Notes: generated from the sequence alone by a model not told the origin. 64,000 nucleotides of DNA from Olleya sp. Hel_I_94 (GCF_007827365.1 NZ_VISI01000002.1:501001-565000), one strand, 5' to 3'. Shown: positions 16,868 to 26,092, counted from the stretch's first letter. Numbers and translations: made by a program.

Positions 16868-17731
16868 TTATTGTTTTTTAGAACTACTTTTAAATTTATA
16901 GGTAATTCCAAAGTTAATTCCGAATGACGAATATGGTACTTTTTGAGATAATTTTCTAGATGAATCCGTATTTGAATTAGATAAATTATCTACATACGTT
17001 GTTTCTTTATTATAATCGTTTGGTAAATTATCAATATTATAAAAACCAGCAAATGCAACAGTACCATCAGGTAAAACTACATCTGTATTAAATTCTGTAA
17101 TTTCAGAGTCTTAACGCTTTAAGCTAATTCCGTAATACTCAGCTTCAACAAATAAATTTAAGTTATCATTTAGGTTAAATTTATAACCTAAAGCACCTAC
17201 AAATCCTAATGGAAAATGTCCATGAAAATCTTCTTTATAATTCGTTTCAGAGTAAGACCCTAAAGGGATTCCAAAAGCATCAGCTTCTGCCTGAGAAAGT
17301 ACTGATTTATCATATACTACAGCTTCAGTTTTTCCTCCTAATTTTAATAAAGCACCAAAACGACCATAAATATTGTTTGTAAATTTATATACTATAGATG
17401 TTGATGCTCCAAAAGCACGTGCTCTAGCAACAGCATCTACTTCACGATTTGGAACATTAACTTCGGATACCGTTTGGTCAGTACCATGTAAATATCCTAA
17501 ACCTAAATCTACACCAAAAGACTCATTAAAATAATAAGTCCCTCTTAGTTGTACATTTGCACCTTCTCCATAACTACCATAAGCGTTTTCAGTTTCTGAT
17601 AAGTTAACTGTTTCTCCTAATTTCATTCCAGCACTTCCAACAGCATAACCTGTACTTAAAGAGACTTCTAATTGAGCAAATGATAGACCACTAATTAATA
17701 GTGCTGTTAACACTATTCCAAATTGTTTCAT
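16868..17731 (-). pseudogene. Outer-membrane beta-barrel protein interrupted by an in-frame stop
   Basis: The minus-strand frame from the ATG at 17731 encodes a signal peptide (MKQFGIVLTALLISGLSFAQ) and a porin/OmpA-like barrel of alternating strands, then meets TAA at 17111-17113 after 206 codons. The same frame stays open beyond it for 80 more codons to the stop at 16868-16870. That tail ends in amphipathic strands (YSSFGINFGITYKFK), the expected final strands of the barrel. So this is one 287-codon gene with a nonsense codon, not two genes. Without the terminal strands, assembly by the BAM machinery should fail. A terminator follows the second stop. Confidence 0.72.
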
Positions 17732-18033
17732 AATTGTTTGATTTGAAAATTATTTTATGTAAAAAAGTAAGATTGAATTTACAGCTATTTTACTTCAATT
17801 TCAACCTATACAAATATACTTTATTTATATACAAATTAGCTTTAAAAATAGTTAATCTCTTGGTGTAAATACAGACTAATTTGCTAATCAAATACTTAAG
17901 TCAACTAGCGTCGTTAAAAGATTGTAGAAAAAAAATGTTAATTTGAACATGGATAATATTAGTTTTAAAAATGTAAATATTATATTAGTAAAACCAAACT
18001 AACTTAACCGCATTTAAAATTCTGATTAGTGCT
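17732..18033. other. Non-coding divergent promoter region
   Basis: About 300 bases between the broken barrel gene (minus) and the GAF histidine kinase (plus). A minus-strand TATATTTG (plus CAAATATA, 17811-17818) is a good -7 element for the barrel gene, giving a leader of about 70 bases. I see no strong element for the kinase and nothing else structured. Confidence 0.45.
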
Positions 18034-19374
18034 ATGAAAAATGATTATCAAGACCCTTTAGGAACCCACTCAGAACAACTTAAAACCAATAAATTAAATT
18101 ATTTAAAACAATTAGAAAAAGATAAAATTATAGAGCGACAAATTCGTTTTCAAGAGTTACTAATTAGTATATCTACACAATATATTAACTCTGATTTATC
18201 GGACATTGATAATTTAATTAATACTTCTTTACAACAAATATGCGAGTTTGTAGAGTCTGACAGAAGTTACATTTTTTCATACAATTTTATAGACAACACC
18301 ACGTCTAATACTTACGAGTGGTGTGCACAAGGTATTGAACCAGAATTAGATAATTTACAGCAAGTCCCATTAGAATATTTTCCGCAATGGGTTGAAGCAC
18401 ATAAAAAAGGGGAAGCCTTTTTTGTGGAAGATGTCAGTTTATTACCAAAAGATGGCGAGCATGGTTTACGTGCTGTTTTAGAGCCACAAGGCATTAAAAG
18501 CTTAATAACGATACCTAAGTTTAAAAACAAAGAATTGATAGGTTTTATAGGATTTGACTCCGTTAAACAAATCAATAAATTTAATGATCAAGAAAAAGAT
18601 ATCCTTTTTGTATTTGCTAACATGCTAGTAAATATTATTCAACGAAAGGAAAATGAAGAACGTCTTAAGGAGCAAGAGGCTAAAAAAGAAGAATTATTAC
18701 AGTTTTTATCACGTCAAAATGAAGAATTAAATGAATATGCTCATGTTGTATCACACGATTTAAAAGCACCATTAATAAATATCCATACGCTAATAAGTTG
18801 GTTTATGGATGACCATAAAGATATATTGGAGGATGTAGCATTAACACCATTACATCAAGTGTTGTTTAATGTAGAAAAGATGGATTTTTTAATCAAAGGA
18901 ATTTTAGATTACTCAACCATTGACAGACTTGAGGCAGAAGATAAATCTATTGATTTTAATGTAATCGTAGACGAAGTTATACAAACATTATTAGTGCCAA
19001 CTTACGTTACCATAACAGTACAACCAAACTTACCTAGTATAAATGGTAATGCTTGGCGATTTAAACAAGTGTTTCAAAATTTGATACAAAATGCCATAAA
19101 ATATGGTAATCCAGAAAAAGGAAGTATACAAGTTGGTTACACAGATCATGATGATCATTATCAGTTTTTTGTCAAAGACAATGGTATTGGTATTAAATCT
19201 GATTATTACGACAAAATTTTTAAAGTCTTTACTAAATTAGAAAGTACAGGATCATCCTCTGGTATAGGTTTGTCCATTGTAAAAAAAATAATTACTTACT
19301 ATAAAGGGGCTATTTGGGTTGACAGTCAAGAAGGTGTTGGAACCACTTTTTATTTTACGTTATTAAAAAACTAG
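18034..19374 (+). CDS. Soluble GAF-domain sensor histidine kinase
   Basis: A 446-residue cytoplasmic kinase with no membrane segment. A GAF domain spans about residues 35-205, a coiled coil 205-235, the HisKA phosphoacceptor motif YAHVVSHDLKAPL centres on His241, and an HATPase domain covers about 330-446 (QNLIQNAIKYG N-box, DNGIGI G1 box, SSSGIGLSIVKKI G2 box). The GAF domain likely senses an internal ligand or redox signal. No response regulator lies beside it, so it is an orphan kinase. The organisation resembles phytochrome-like kinases in which HisKA follows GAF directly. Confidence 0.9.
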   Translation: MKNDYQDPLGTHSEQLKTNKLNYLKQLEKDKIIERQIRFQELLISISTQYINSDLSDIDNLINTSLQQICEFVESDRSYIFSYNFIDNTTSNTYEWCAQGIEPELDNLQQVPLEYFPQWVEAHKKGEAFFVEDVSLLPKDGEHGLRAVLEPQGIKSLITIPKFKNKELIGFIGFDSVKQINKFNDQEKDILFVFANMLVNIIQRKENEERLKEQEAKKEELLQFLSRQNEELNEYAHVVSHDLKAPLINIHTLISWFMDDHKDILEDVALTPLHQVLFNVEKMDFLIKGILDYSTIDRLEAEDKSIDFNVIVDEVIQTLLVPTYVTITVQPNLPSINGNAWRFKQVFQNLIQNAIKYGNPEKGSIQVGYTDHDDHYQFFVKDNGIGIKSDYYDKIFKVFTKLESTGSSSGIGLSIVKKIITYYKGAIWVDSQEGVGTTFYFTLLKN

Positions 19375-19524
19375 ACCAGTTTCTTTTTTGATAAAAAATG
19401 GATTGCGCAATAAGTGATATTATTATTTGTTAATTTTGTTTAACCTTACACGTGTATTGTTAAACATTTTGTATCTTCACATAATTAAAACTAATAGATA
19501 CAAAAGACACTAAATAATAACGAT

Positions 19525-19689
19525 ATGTTCGGAATATTTAAAAAGAAATCAGAAAAAGAAAAATTACAAGCTAAATATGAAACGCTTTTAAAAGAAGCCC
19601 ACACGTTATCTACTACCAACAGAAAACTAAGTGACCAAAAAACGTTTGAAGCTGAAGAAGTTATGAAACAGTTAGAAAAACTTAATTAA
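19525..19689 (+). CDS. Small Lacal_2735-type protein (54 residues)
   Basis: A short ORF MFGIFKKKSEKEKLQAKYET... ending EEVMKQLEKLN. It is charged and predicted to be a helical hairpin. It closely fits the flavobacterial small-protein family named after Lacal_2735 (MFG(L/I)FKKKSEKEKLQ..Y..L..EA..LST.NRKLSD.K), whose function is unknown. The ATG is preceded by a good purine-poor flavobacterial leader, and the gene is followed by a DoxX-like gene 42 bases away. Confidence 0.75.
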   Translation: MFGIFKKKSEKEKLQAKYETLLKEAHTLSTTNRKLSDQKTFEAEEVMKQLEKLN

Positions 19690-19731
19690 GGTTTCTAGCT
19701 TTTTTATTAAGCATTTTATAATGTAATTTAA

Positions 19732-20088
19732 ATGAATCTTTTAAATTTAGCAATACTATTATCTAGTTGTGCCTTTTTATTTTATGGTATTAATTGCCTG
19801 TATTCTCTGAAAATGAAAGACGAGTTTAAAAGATTTGGCTTAGACAAACAAAGAGTCCTAACAGGCATTTTACAAATATTAGGAGCTTTAGGCTTAATTT
19901 TAGGTTTTTTCCTGTCTCCAATACTAACATTAATAGCTTCTGCTGGATTAACAATTTTAATGATGTCAGGGTTTATTGTTAGGATAAAAATAAAAGACAG
20001 TATAGCACAAGCCTTACCATCGTTAATCTTTGCACTTATAAACTTATATATTTGTGTAGAATATTATTACAAAATTACTTCGTATTAG
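19732..20088 (+). CDS. DoxX-like small membrane protein
   Basis: A 118-residue protein with four hydrophobic segments. The KDEFKRFGLDKQRVLTGILQILGALGLILGFF stretch matches the DoxX-like family pattern (xEFxRFGL...G..E/Q..GA..L). Such proteins are poorly understood and are linked to redox or respiratory membrane functions. It converges with a second DoxX-like gene whose stop is three bases away, giving an unusual tail-to-tail paralogue pair. Confidence 0.75.
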   Translation: MNLLNLAILLSSCAFLFYGINCLYSLKMKDEFKRFGLDKQRVLTGILQILGALGLILGFFLSPILTLIASAGLTILMMSGFIVRIKIKDSIAQALPSLIFALINLYICVEYYYKITSY

Positions 20089-20091
20089 ACT

Positions 20092-20454
20092 CTAAATAAA
20101 AGCAATAATTAGGCATAAGGTTAATAAAAACGTTGCAGGAAAAGATTTTATCAATGGATCATTTATCTTAAAATGCATTACCACAGATCCCGATAAAAGT
20201 ACAGCTAATCCAAATGCTGCTGGTTGTTTTAAAACAGGAAACCAAATAGCACAAATTAATAAAACAGCAAGAGTTACCTTAAAAAAACCAACGATGTAAC
20301 ACATTTGCTTTGATAGTCCAAAAACGCGAAACTCTTCCAATAAAGTTTTTGCATTTCCGCCTCGCCATTTTGTTGCTTTATTATTTTGTATTAGCCATAC
20401 GTTAAGTATACTTATACCTACTATAATTTGAAGAGCAATAATTATATAATTCAC
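20092..20454 (-). CDS. DoxX-like small membrane protein (convergent paralogue)
   Basis: A 120-residue, four-helix protein. The EEFRVFGLSKQMCYIVGFFKVTLAVLLI segment corresponds to the EFKRFGLDKQ segment of the preceding convergent gene, and FKINDPLIKSFPATFLLTLCLII matches its C-terminus. The two are therefore distant paralogues. The gene reads from 20454 and is divergent from the FAD oxidoreductase gene at 20553. Function is unknown beyond the family. Confidence 0.72.
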   Translation of the reverse strand: MNYIIIALQIIVGISILNVWLIQNNKATKWRGGNAKTLLEEFRVFGLSKQMCYIVGFFKVTLAVLLICAIWFPVLKQPAAFGLAVLLSGSVVMHFKINDPLIKSFPATFLLTLCLIIAFI

Positions 20455-20552
20455 GATAATGTTGGTTTTATTGATTTATAACTAGATTAGCTTATCTCAA
20501 AAATACAAATTTTGTTTATCTTTACGTTAAAATAATTAAACAAAATAGTAAA

Positions 20553-21791
20553 GTGAAAAAACAGGATTATAAAATACATATAATTGGTGCCGGAATTAGT
20601 GGTTTAATTGCTGCAACGGTTTTAGAAAAAAATGGATTATCTCCTGTTATTATTGAATCGACTGATAGGGTTGGAGGCCGAGTAAAAACAGATATTGTAG
20701 AAGGTTATCAATTAGATCATGGTTTTCAGGTATTATTAACTGCTTATCCTGCTGCACAAAAATATCTTAATCTTGAAGCCTTACAATTACAAACGTTTAT
20801 CCCAGGAGCTTCAATTTTTAAAAATGGAAAACAAAATAGTATTGGAGATCCTCTCAGAGATAAGTCATTATTATTTTCGACGGTATTTGCTAGAGTAGGA
20901 ACCCTTTCTGATAAATTTAAGATTCTGAAACTTAATATTAAATTAAAGAAAAAATCACTTTCAGAAATATTTTCAAGCAAAGAACAAACCACAAAATCCT
21001 ATTTAATAGATTTTGGTTTTTCTTCAAAAATGATAAATGACTTTTTTAATCCTTTTTTTAGCGGAATCTTTCTAGAAAACAAATTAGAAACCTCTAGCAG
21101 AATGTTTGAATTTGTATATAAAATGTTTGGTCAAGGTGACGCAGCGTTGCCAAAAGGAGGAATGCAAGCCATACCAAAACAATTATCAAATAATTTAAGG
21201 CGTACCACGTTTAAATTTAATACAAAAGTGGCAACTGTTAATGATAGCGAAATAATTCTTGAAGATGGGCAAAAGATTAAAAGTGATTTTACCATTATAG
21301 CAACAGAACCAAGTAAATTAGTAAACAAACTAAACAAAAAAGTAACAGAATGGCAGAGCTGTGATACTTTGTATTTTGAAACTGAAAGTAAAGTTATTAA
21401 TAAACCTTTAATTGGTTTAATCCCTGAAAAAGATGCAGTAATAAATAACATTTTTTATCACACTAGCCTTGAATCCGATTTAAAAGGTAACAAAGAGTTG
21501 CTATCTGTTACTGTTGTAGATAATCAAAACTTGTCTTCAGATAAATTGATACAACGTGTTCAAACCGAATTGAAACAGTATTGTGGTATTGATGTCATTA
21601 AACTTATCAAGCATTACAAAATCCCAATGTCTTTACCTAAAATACAAAATTTACAATATAACCTTTTACCATCACAAACGCGTTTGACTGATACAATTTT
21701 TCTAGCAGGAGATGTTCAATTAAATGGGTCTTTAAATGCTGCTATGATAGCAGGAGAGAAGGCTGCACATGGTGTTTTGGATAATTTATAA
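20553..21791 (+). CDS. NAD(P)/FAD-dependent oxidoreductase (amine oxidase/phytoene desaturase-like)
   Basis: A 412-residue flavoprotein beginning with a GTG at 20553. The FAD-binding motif IHIIGAGISGLIAATVLEKNGLSPVIIESTDRVGGRVKTD occupies residues 8-48 and includes the GxGxxG and the GGR of the flavin amine oxidase superfamily. The C-terminal TIFLAGDVQLNGSLNAAMIAGEKAAHGVL is the matching second FAD contact. Members desaturate carotenoids or oxidise amines. With no carotenoid genes in view, the substrate is open. Confidence 0.87.
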   Translation: MKKQDYKIHIIGAGISGLIAATVLEKNGLSPVIIESTDRVGGRVKTDIVEGYQLDHGFQVLLTAYPAAQKYLNLEALQLQTFIPGASIFKNGKQNSIGDPLRDKSLLFSTVFARVGTLSDKFKILKLNIKLKKKSLSEIFSSKEQTTKSYLIDFGFSSKMINDFFNPFFSGIFLENKLETSSRMFEFVYKMFGQGDAALPKGGMQAIPKQLSNNLRRTTFKFNTKVATVNDSEIILEDGQKIKSDFTIIATEPSKLVNKLNKKVTEWQSCDTLYFETESKVINKPLIGLIPEKDAVINNIFYHTSLESDLKGNKELLSVTVVDNQNLSSDKLIQRVQTELKQYCGIDVIKLIKHYKIPMSLPKIQNLQYNLLPSQTRLTDTIFLAGDVQLNGSLNAAMIAGEKAAHGVLDNL

Positions 21792-21906
21792 TCGTGTGTT
21801 ATAAATTTAAAGTTTTAAGTAGTCTTATGACTAAGTTAAAATCACCTAAAAAACAGAAGATATGTATTATTTTTGTAGTCAATATATTAAGTATAAAAAA
21901 TAAGAT

Positions 21907-22506
21907 TTGTTAGATAAAAAACAGCAATTACCACAAACACAAGTAATAGATACAGACTATTTTATTTACTGTCTTGAAGCAGTTGAAGATGAAGAAATTG
22001 AAACTGTGACAGAAACGCAAAACAAATTAGACCTGTTAACATCACAGTATGGTGTTGCTAGTATTTATAACACATGCGACTCTATTGAAGGTTTAGAATC
22101 TAACCTAAATGCATTGGTCTTGGACGATCATAACTTTAATGATTACGAAATAATTTATCTAGTAATCCCAGGCGAAGCTAATAGTATTATTCTAAACGAT
22201 TATAATTATAGTTTGCAGGAAGTTGCAGAGCTTTTTGAAGGACGATTACAAGGTAAGATTCTACATTTTTCCAATGCTAAAGTGTTAGATTTAGATGAAG
22301 AAGAAGCACAATATTTTTTAGATATTACTGGAGCAAAAGCTATCTCTGGTTATGGTTATGAATCCAACGGAATTACCAGCTCAAACCTTGATATAGCCTT
22401 TTTTAACTTATTTAAAGAAGATGATAATATGTTTGACGTTGTCGAAGAGCTGCATCAAAGACATTACAAACTATGCAAACTTCTTGACTTTAGATTGTAT
22501 TATTAA
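21907..22506 (+). CDS. DUF6642-like protein of unknown function
   Basis: A 199-residue acidic, soluble protein. I recognise it tentatively as DUF6642 from IETVTETQNKLDLL, YGVASIYNTCDSIEGLESNL, YEIIYLVIPGEANSIILNDY and LDITGAKAISGYGYES. The alternating strands followed by GAKAISGYG recall a caspase-like or CHAT-like alpha/beta fold, but no His-Cys pair is evident, so I do not claim peptidase activity. An in-frame TAA at 21901-21903 forces the start to be the TTG at 21907. A TATTTTTG -7 element sits at 21868-21875. A hairpin terminator follows. Confidence 0.65.
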   Translation: MLDKKQQLPQTQVIDTDYFIYCLEAVEDEEIETVTETQNKLDLLTSQYGVASIYNTCDSIEGLESNLNALVLDDHNFNDYEIIYLVIPGEANSIILNDYNYSLQEVAELFEGRLQGKILHFSNAKVLDLDEEEAQYFLDITGAKAISGYGYESNGITSSNLDIAFFNLFKEDDNMFDVVEELHQRHYKLCKLLDFRLYY

Positions 22507-22556
22507 GAATAACAATGTATTATTAAAACAAATAGACGCATTGTCTTAATTTAAAA

Positions 22557-22590
22557 ACCCTAACTAATTTTGCATATAGTTAGGGTCTTT
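22557..22590 (+). terminator. Terminator-like hairpin after the DUF6642-like gene
   Basis: ACCCTAACTA (22557-22566) pairs with TAGTTAGGGT (22577-22586) around a 10-base loop, followed by a short CTTTA tract. The U-tract is modest. Confidence 0.55.
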
Positions 22591-22700
22591 ACAATGTTAT
22601 TTTTGTTTATAAAATCGTGCTACTCTTTAAAGCTAATATCTCTAATATTACTTATTTGGGAATATATATAAGGTAAATTTTGAATATATAATTTCAAAAT

Positions 22701-24023
22701 TTAACTTTTAGGACTAATTTTATTTATGGTTGTGGTAAATCCATTTTGCGAAAATGTTAAAGCTTTTTCATTACCATCTATAATCTCTAAAGTTGCACCA
22801 ACTACAGTGTCATAAAGTGTGGTCTCATTTTTTTGGGTTAATTCACTTTTAACACCTTGTGCTTCTACTACTAAATACAACTTCGTGTTTTCTTCAATTA
22901 TTTCTAGTGTTAAATTTGCTTCTTTAAGCAAATATTTACCAGTATATTTTTTAAAGTTTTCAATATTAACGGTCTTAAAGTTTTCAATGTTTTCATTACT
23001 CAAATACGCTAATAAATCATCTTTTAAAGTCTTTTCAAACGGTATACTCAAGGTATTACTAAACATTAAAAACAAGTTTTTAGTTTTAGGATTATAAGCA
23101 TTTCTAAAAGCATAGCCTATGTTATTTCCACCATGTCCAAATAATTTTTCGTTAGCATTATTAGATTTCATAATTCCAAAACCATAATTCTCATTCCCTG
23201 ACACCATCATTTGTTGTACTGTTTCTTTTTTAAGTAAAATATCAGTTTCAAATAAAGAGGTGTAAAACAATTCCATATCAGATAATGTAGACGCTATACT
23301 TCCTGCTGAATTTGCAATATTTGCAAAAAACTTATAATTCAAATACGCTGTAACATCTTTTTCTTGATGGTAAGGTGTTGCTAAATTTGGTAAACCTTTG
23401 TGTAAATAAGGGTAAGTATTATTCATTTTTAAAGGAATAATGATGCGCTCTCTAACCAAATCAAAATAACTTTGATCCGTTATTTTTTCAATAATTCTGC
23501 CTAATAACAAGTAGTTTGTATTGCAATAATCATACTTACCTATCATTTTTGGATTGTTTTGTTCTATTTGATTTAAAAGATCAATATTATAAATAGAATC
23601 ATTTTTAGCATAAAATGCATCTTGGATGTTTTTTCCTATAACTTCATCCAAACCACTCTCATGAGTTAGTAATTGTTGGATAGTTAATCCATTATCTACA
23701 TTTTTTAGTGGTGTCAAATACATGCCTATACTATCACTTAGTTTTACTTTGCCTTTTTCTACTTCTTGAAGCAATAAAATTGCAGTAAATGTTTTTGATG
23801 CACTACCAATATTAAAAACATGATTTTCATGTAAGTTAAAGTTACCAAGACTTAATGCGTTTATCTCATTATCTTTTTTTATAAGTATAGCAACACCTTT
23901 ATTTTGTTGGGTTAACAAGGGATTAAATTTCTGATCAATAAGGTCTAATTTGTCTTCCTGAGCAAAAGACATACTTTGAATAAGTACAAATAGTAATAGT
24001 GTTAATTGTTGTAAAGTTTTCAT
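22701..24023 (-). CDS. Secreted serine hydrolase, beta-lactamase/class C PBP-like
   Basis: A 440-residue protein with a signal peptide (MKTLQQLTLLLFVLIQSMSFA). The catalytic SxxK is S74-A-S-K77 in FNIGSASKTFTAILL; YCN in KYDYCNTNYLLLG is the YxN motif; HGGNNIGY replaces the KTG box. This is the serine beta-lactamase-like/esterase EstB group (Beta-lactamase family PF00144). The C-terminal about 120 residues form a lipocalin-like strand-rich domain. It is probably periplasmic and acts on peptides, esters or peptidoglycan fragments. It is divergent from a LytS/LytTR pair, which may control it. Confidence 0.87.
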   Translation of the reverse strand: MKTLQQLTLLLFVLIQSMSFAQEDKLDLIDQKFNPLLTQQNKGVAILIKKDNEINALSLGNFNLHENHVFNIGSASKTFTAILLLQEVEKGKVKLSDSIGMYLTPLKNVDNGLTIQQLLTHESGLDEVIGKNIQDAFYAKNDSIYNIDLLNQIEQNNPKMIGKYDYCNTNYLLLGRIIEKITDQSYFDLVRERIIIPLKMNNTYPYLHKGLPNLATPYHQEKDVTAYLNYKFFANIANSAGSIASTLSDMELFYTSLFETDILLKKETVQQMMVSGNENYGFGIMKSNNANEKLFGHGGNNIGYAFRNAYNPKTKNLFLMFSNTLSIPFEKTLKDDLLAYLSNENIENFKTVNIENFKKYTGKYLLKEANLTLEIIEENTKLYLVVEAQGVKSELTQKNETTLYDTVVGATLEIIDGNEKALTFSQNGFTTTINKISPKS

Positions 24024-24086
24024 GTGATATCTATTTTTAAATTATACCTCAAAACTCTCTTAATTCTTCAATATCTAAAAAAAAGA

Positions 24087-24114
24087 ATGACAAACAGGTC
24101 TGATAAAATGACAA
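24087..24114. promoter_or_regulatory. Direct repeat ATGACAA in the divergent promoter region
   Basis: ATGACAA occurs at 24087-24093 and 24108-24114, exactly 21 bases apart. LytTR-type regulators bind paired 9-base direct repeats spaced about 12 bases, which gives the same 21-base period. The site lies between the serine hydrolase and the LytS/LytTR genes, so autoregulation or regulation of the hydrolase is plausible. Confidence 0.35.
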
Positions 24115-24237
24115 CGGTAAAAAGACCTATTATCATTAAAAAAGAGTGGTTTACACTTATTTAGGCAACTTTCATCATTATAAAACAGAGATGTTTAGAT
24201 GAAATAGTATTTTTGATTAGATAATTAAAGCAATAAA

Positions 24238-25215
24238 ATGTCAAAATTAGAGTCTTGGTTAGATAATAAAATAGTACAAAACCTCTTTATTTGGGTTTTC
24301 TTCTTTTTAATTTTACTAACGGTTATATCCAATAGCAATAGGGTAGAAGTTGCACTGTTTTCTATATTACTGTTGGCACCAGCTGTATACATAAACAACC
24401 TTGTAATACTGCCTTATTTTAAACAAAATCGTGCGTTATTTCTTTTATTTTTTATTTTAAATACGCTGTGTTTTACCATAATTTCTGTTTTACTTATTAA
24501 AACTGTAGATAACCAAGAGTTTGAAATAAGAATGTTTATTAACTTTTTTGGAATAATGGTTTTAGCACTAATTTTTGCTTCATCTATAAAATTGGTAAGA
24601 GATAATTTTATTAGACGTCATCAGGAAAAAGAAGCCGAATTAAATTTACTTAAAGCACAATTAAATCCACATTTTTTATTCAATACATTAAATAATTTAT
24701 ATGGCTTAGCAGTTGTAAAATCGGATAAATTGCCAAATCTAATGTTGAAATTATCAGACTTATTACGTTATAGTTTATATGAAACAAAAGACACTTTAGT
24801 CCCTTTAGAAAAAGAAATTACTTATTTGGAAAACTATATGTCTTTAGAGAAAATCCGATTAGAAGACAAAACCGAAATTGAATTTATAAAATCAGGAGCG
24901 ATTTCATCAAAAAAAATAGCTCCTATGTTATTAATTGTCTTTGTTGAAAACGCATTTAAACATTTAGGAACCTTGACAAATGGAGAAAGTAAGGTTTTAG
25001 TTTCTGTTATGGTAGATGATAAAAAAATAACATTTATATGTAATAATACTTTTGATAAAAACAGCATAAAGCAAAATGATTTTGAAAAAGGAAAGCGTGG
25101 TATTGGCTTAAAAAACGCTACTAAACGATTATCTTTAATGTATCCAGAAAAATATCAGCTAACCATTACAGATAATGATAAAAGCTATAATACCAAATTA
25201 ATAATAAATGTTTAG
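24238..25215 (+). CDS. LytS/YpdA-type sensor histidine kinase
   Basis: A 325-residue kinase. Four hydrophobic segments cover about residues 12-125. The His_kinase domain (PF06580) follows, with the phosphoacceptor block LKAQLNPHFLFNTLNNLYGLAV (His at about 146), then an HATPase_c region (VFVENAFKHLG and GKRGIGLKNATKRLSLMYP). This is the membrane kinase type that pairs with LytTR regulators. Its stop codon TAG abuts the ATG of the regulator gene. A TATTTTTG -7 element at 24208-24215 lies just upstream. It likely senses an envelope signal. Confidence 0.9.
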   Translation: MSKLESWLDNKIVQNLFIWVFFFLILLTVISNSNRVEVALFSILLLAPAVYINNLVILPYFKQNRALFLLFFILNTLCFTIISVLLIKTVDNQEFEIRMFINFFGIMVLALIFASSIKLVRDNFIRRHQEKEAELNLLKAQLNPHFLFNTLNNLYGLAVVKSDKLPNLMLKLSDLLRYSLYETKDTLVPLEKEITYLENYMSLEKIRLEDKTEIEFIKSGAISSKKIAPMLLIVFVENAFKHLGTLTNGESKVLVSVMVDDKKITFICNNTFDKNSIKQNDFEKGKRGIGLKNATKRLSLMYPEKYQLTITDNDKSYNTKLIINV

Positions 25216-25914
25216 ATGAAAAATTTACAATGTATTATTGCAGATGACGAACCTATAGCACGTCAAATTTTGGAAAATTATATTCAAGCAATTCCTAATT
25301 TAGAAATTATAGCGTCTTGTAAAAATGCTTTTGAAGTACTTGAAATATTGCAAACTAAGACTGTGGATATTTTATTTTTAGACATTAATATGCCTAAGCT
25401 TTCTGGTTTAAGTTTACTAAAAACCATACAGCAAAAACCGTCTGTAATTATAACGACTGCCTATCCAGAATATGCTATTGAAGGGTTTGAACTTTCTGTA
25501 ACAGATTATTTATTAAAACCTTTCTCTCTAGAACGTTTTTTACAAGCTGTAAATAAAGTGCCTCAAAAAGAAGTCTCAAAGCCTGAGACTACGACAATAA
25601 CAAAACAAGAAATTCCACAATCAATATTTGTGAAAAGTGACAAAAAAATTATTAAAATAGATTTTGATCAAATTAATCATATCGAAGCATATGGTAATTA
25701 TATCAAGATTTTTACAGATACAATGATTTTAACACCACAAACGCTAACGGAATTTTTAGAAAAACTTCCAAATCATTTTATCAGGATTCATAAATCATGT
25801 ATCATAAATTTTAATCAGTTAAAACTGATTGATGGTAATCAAGTAGTCCTTCAAAATAATACAAAGTTACAAATAGGAAAATCTTATCGGAAAAGTGTTT
25901 TAGATAGCATTTAA
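25216..25914 (+). CDS. LytTR family response regulator
   Basis: A 232-residue regulator with a receiver domain (residues 3-115; DDEP, the phosphoacceptor in ILFLDINMPKLSG, TTAYPEYA and the LLKPF lysine) and a C-terminal LytTR DNA-binding domain (about 130-230; IFVKSDKKIIKIDFDQINHIEAYGNYIKI and HFIRIHKSCIINFNQLKLIDG). It forms an operon with the LytS-type kinase directly upstream (zero spacing). Likely targets are its own promoter and the divergent serine hydrolase. A second LytS/LytTR pair at 54.5-56.3 kb has the opposite gene order relative to its transporters. Confidence 0.92.
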   Translation: MKNLQCIIADDEPIARQILENYIQAIPNLEIIASCKNAFEVLEILQTKTVDILFLDINMPKLSGLSLLKTIQQKPSVIITTAYPEYAIEGFELSVTDYLLKPFSLERFLQAVNKVPQKEVSKPETTTITKQEIPQSIFVKSDKKIIKIDFDQINHIEAYGNYIKIFTDTMILTPQTLTEFLEKLPNHFIRIHKSCIINFNQLKLIDGNQVVLQNNTKLQIGKSYRKSVLDSI

Positions 25915-26013
25915 GATTTTCTATCTTTTATTTATATAATAACTCTTGTTTGTCTTTATAATATATATTGAGATACTTTTGACCTATGAATAGTCTTTTC
26001 CTCGGAATATAAC

Positions 26014-26091
26014 TTGAAAGTCATAGCAATTAACACTCAAGTAGAAGAAGACCCTTTATTGGAAATCACAGAATTATGTAAACGAAATTAG
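26014..26091 (+). other. Short coding remnant or small ORF in the left flank of the HigBA island
   Basis: A TTG-initiated 25-codon frame (LKVIAINTQVEEDPLLEITE then a few more codons to TAG). The opening resembles short Bacteroidota proteins of the antitoxin/prevent-host-death type (MKVIAINT...). It ends in a TAG two bases before a large fold-back structure. It could be a decayed cassette gene; alone it is too short to call. Confidence 0.25.
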
Positions 26092-26092
26092 C

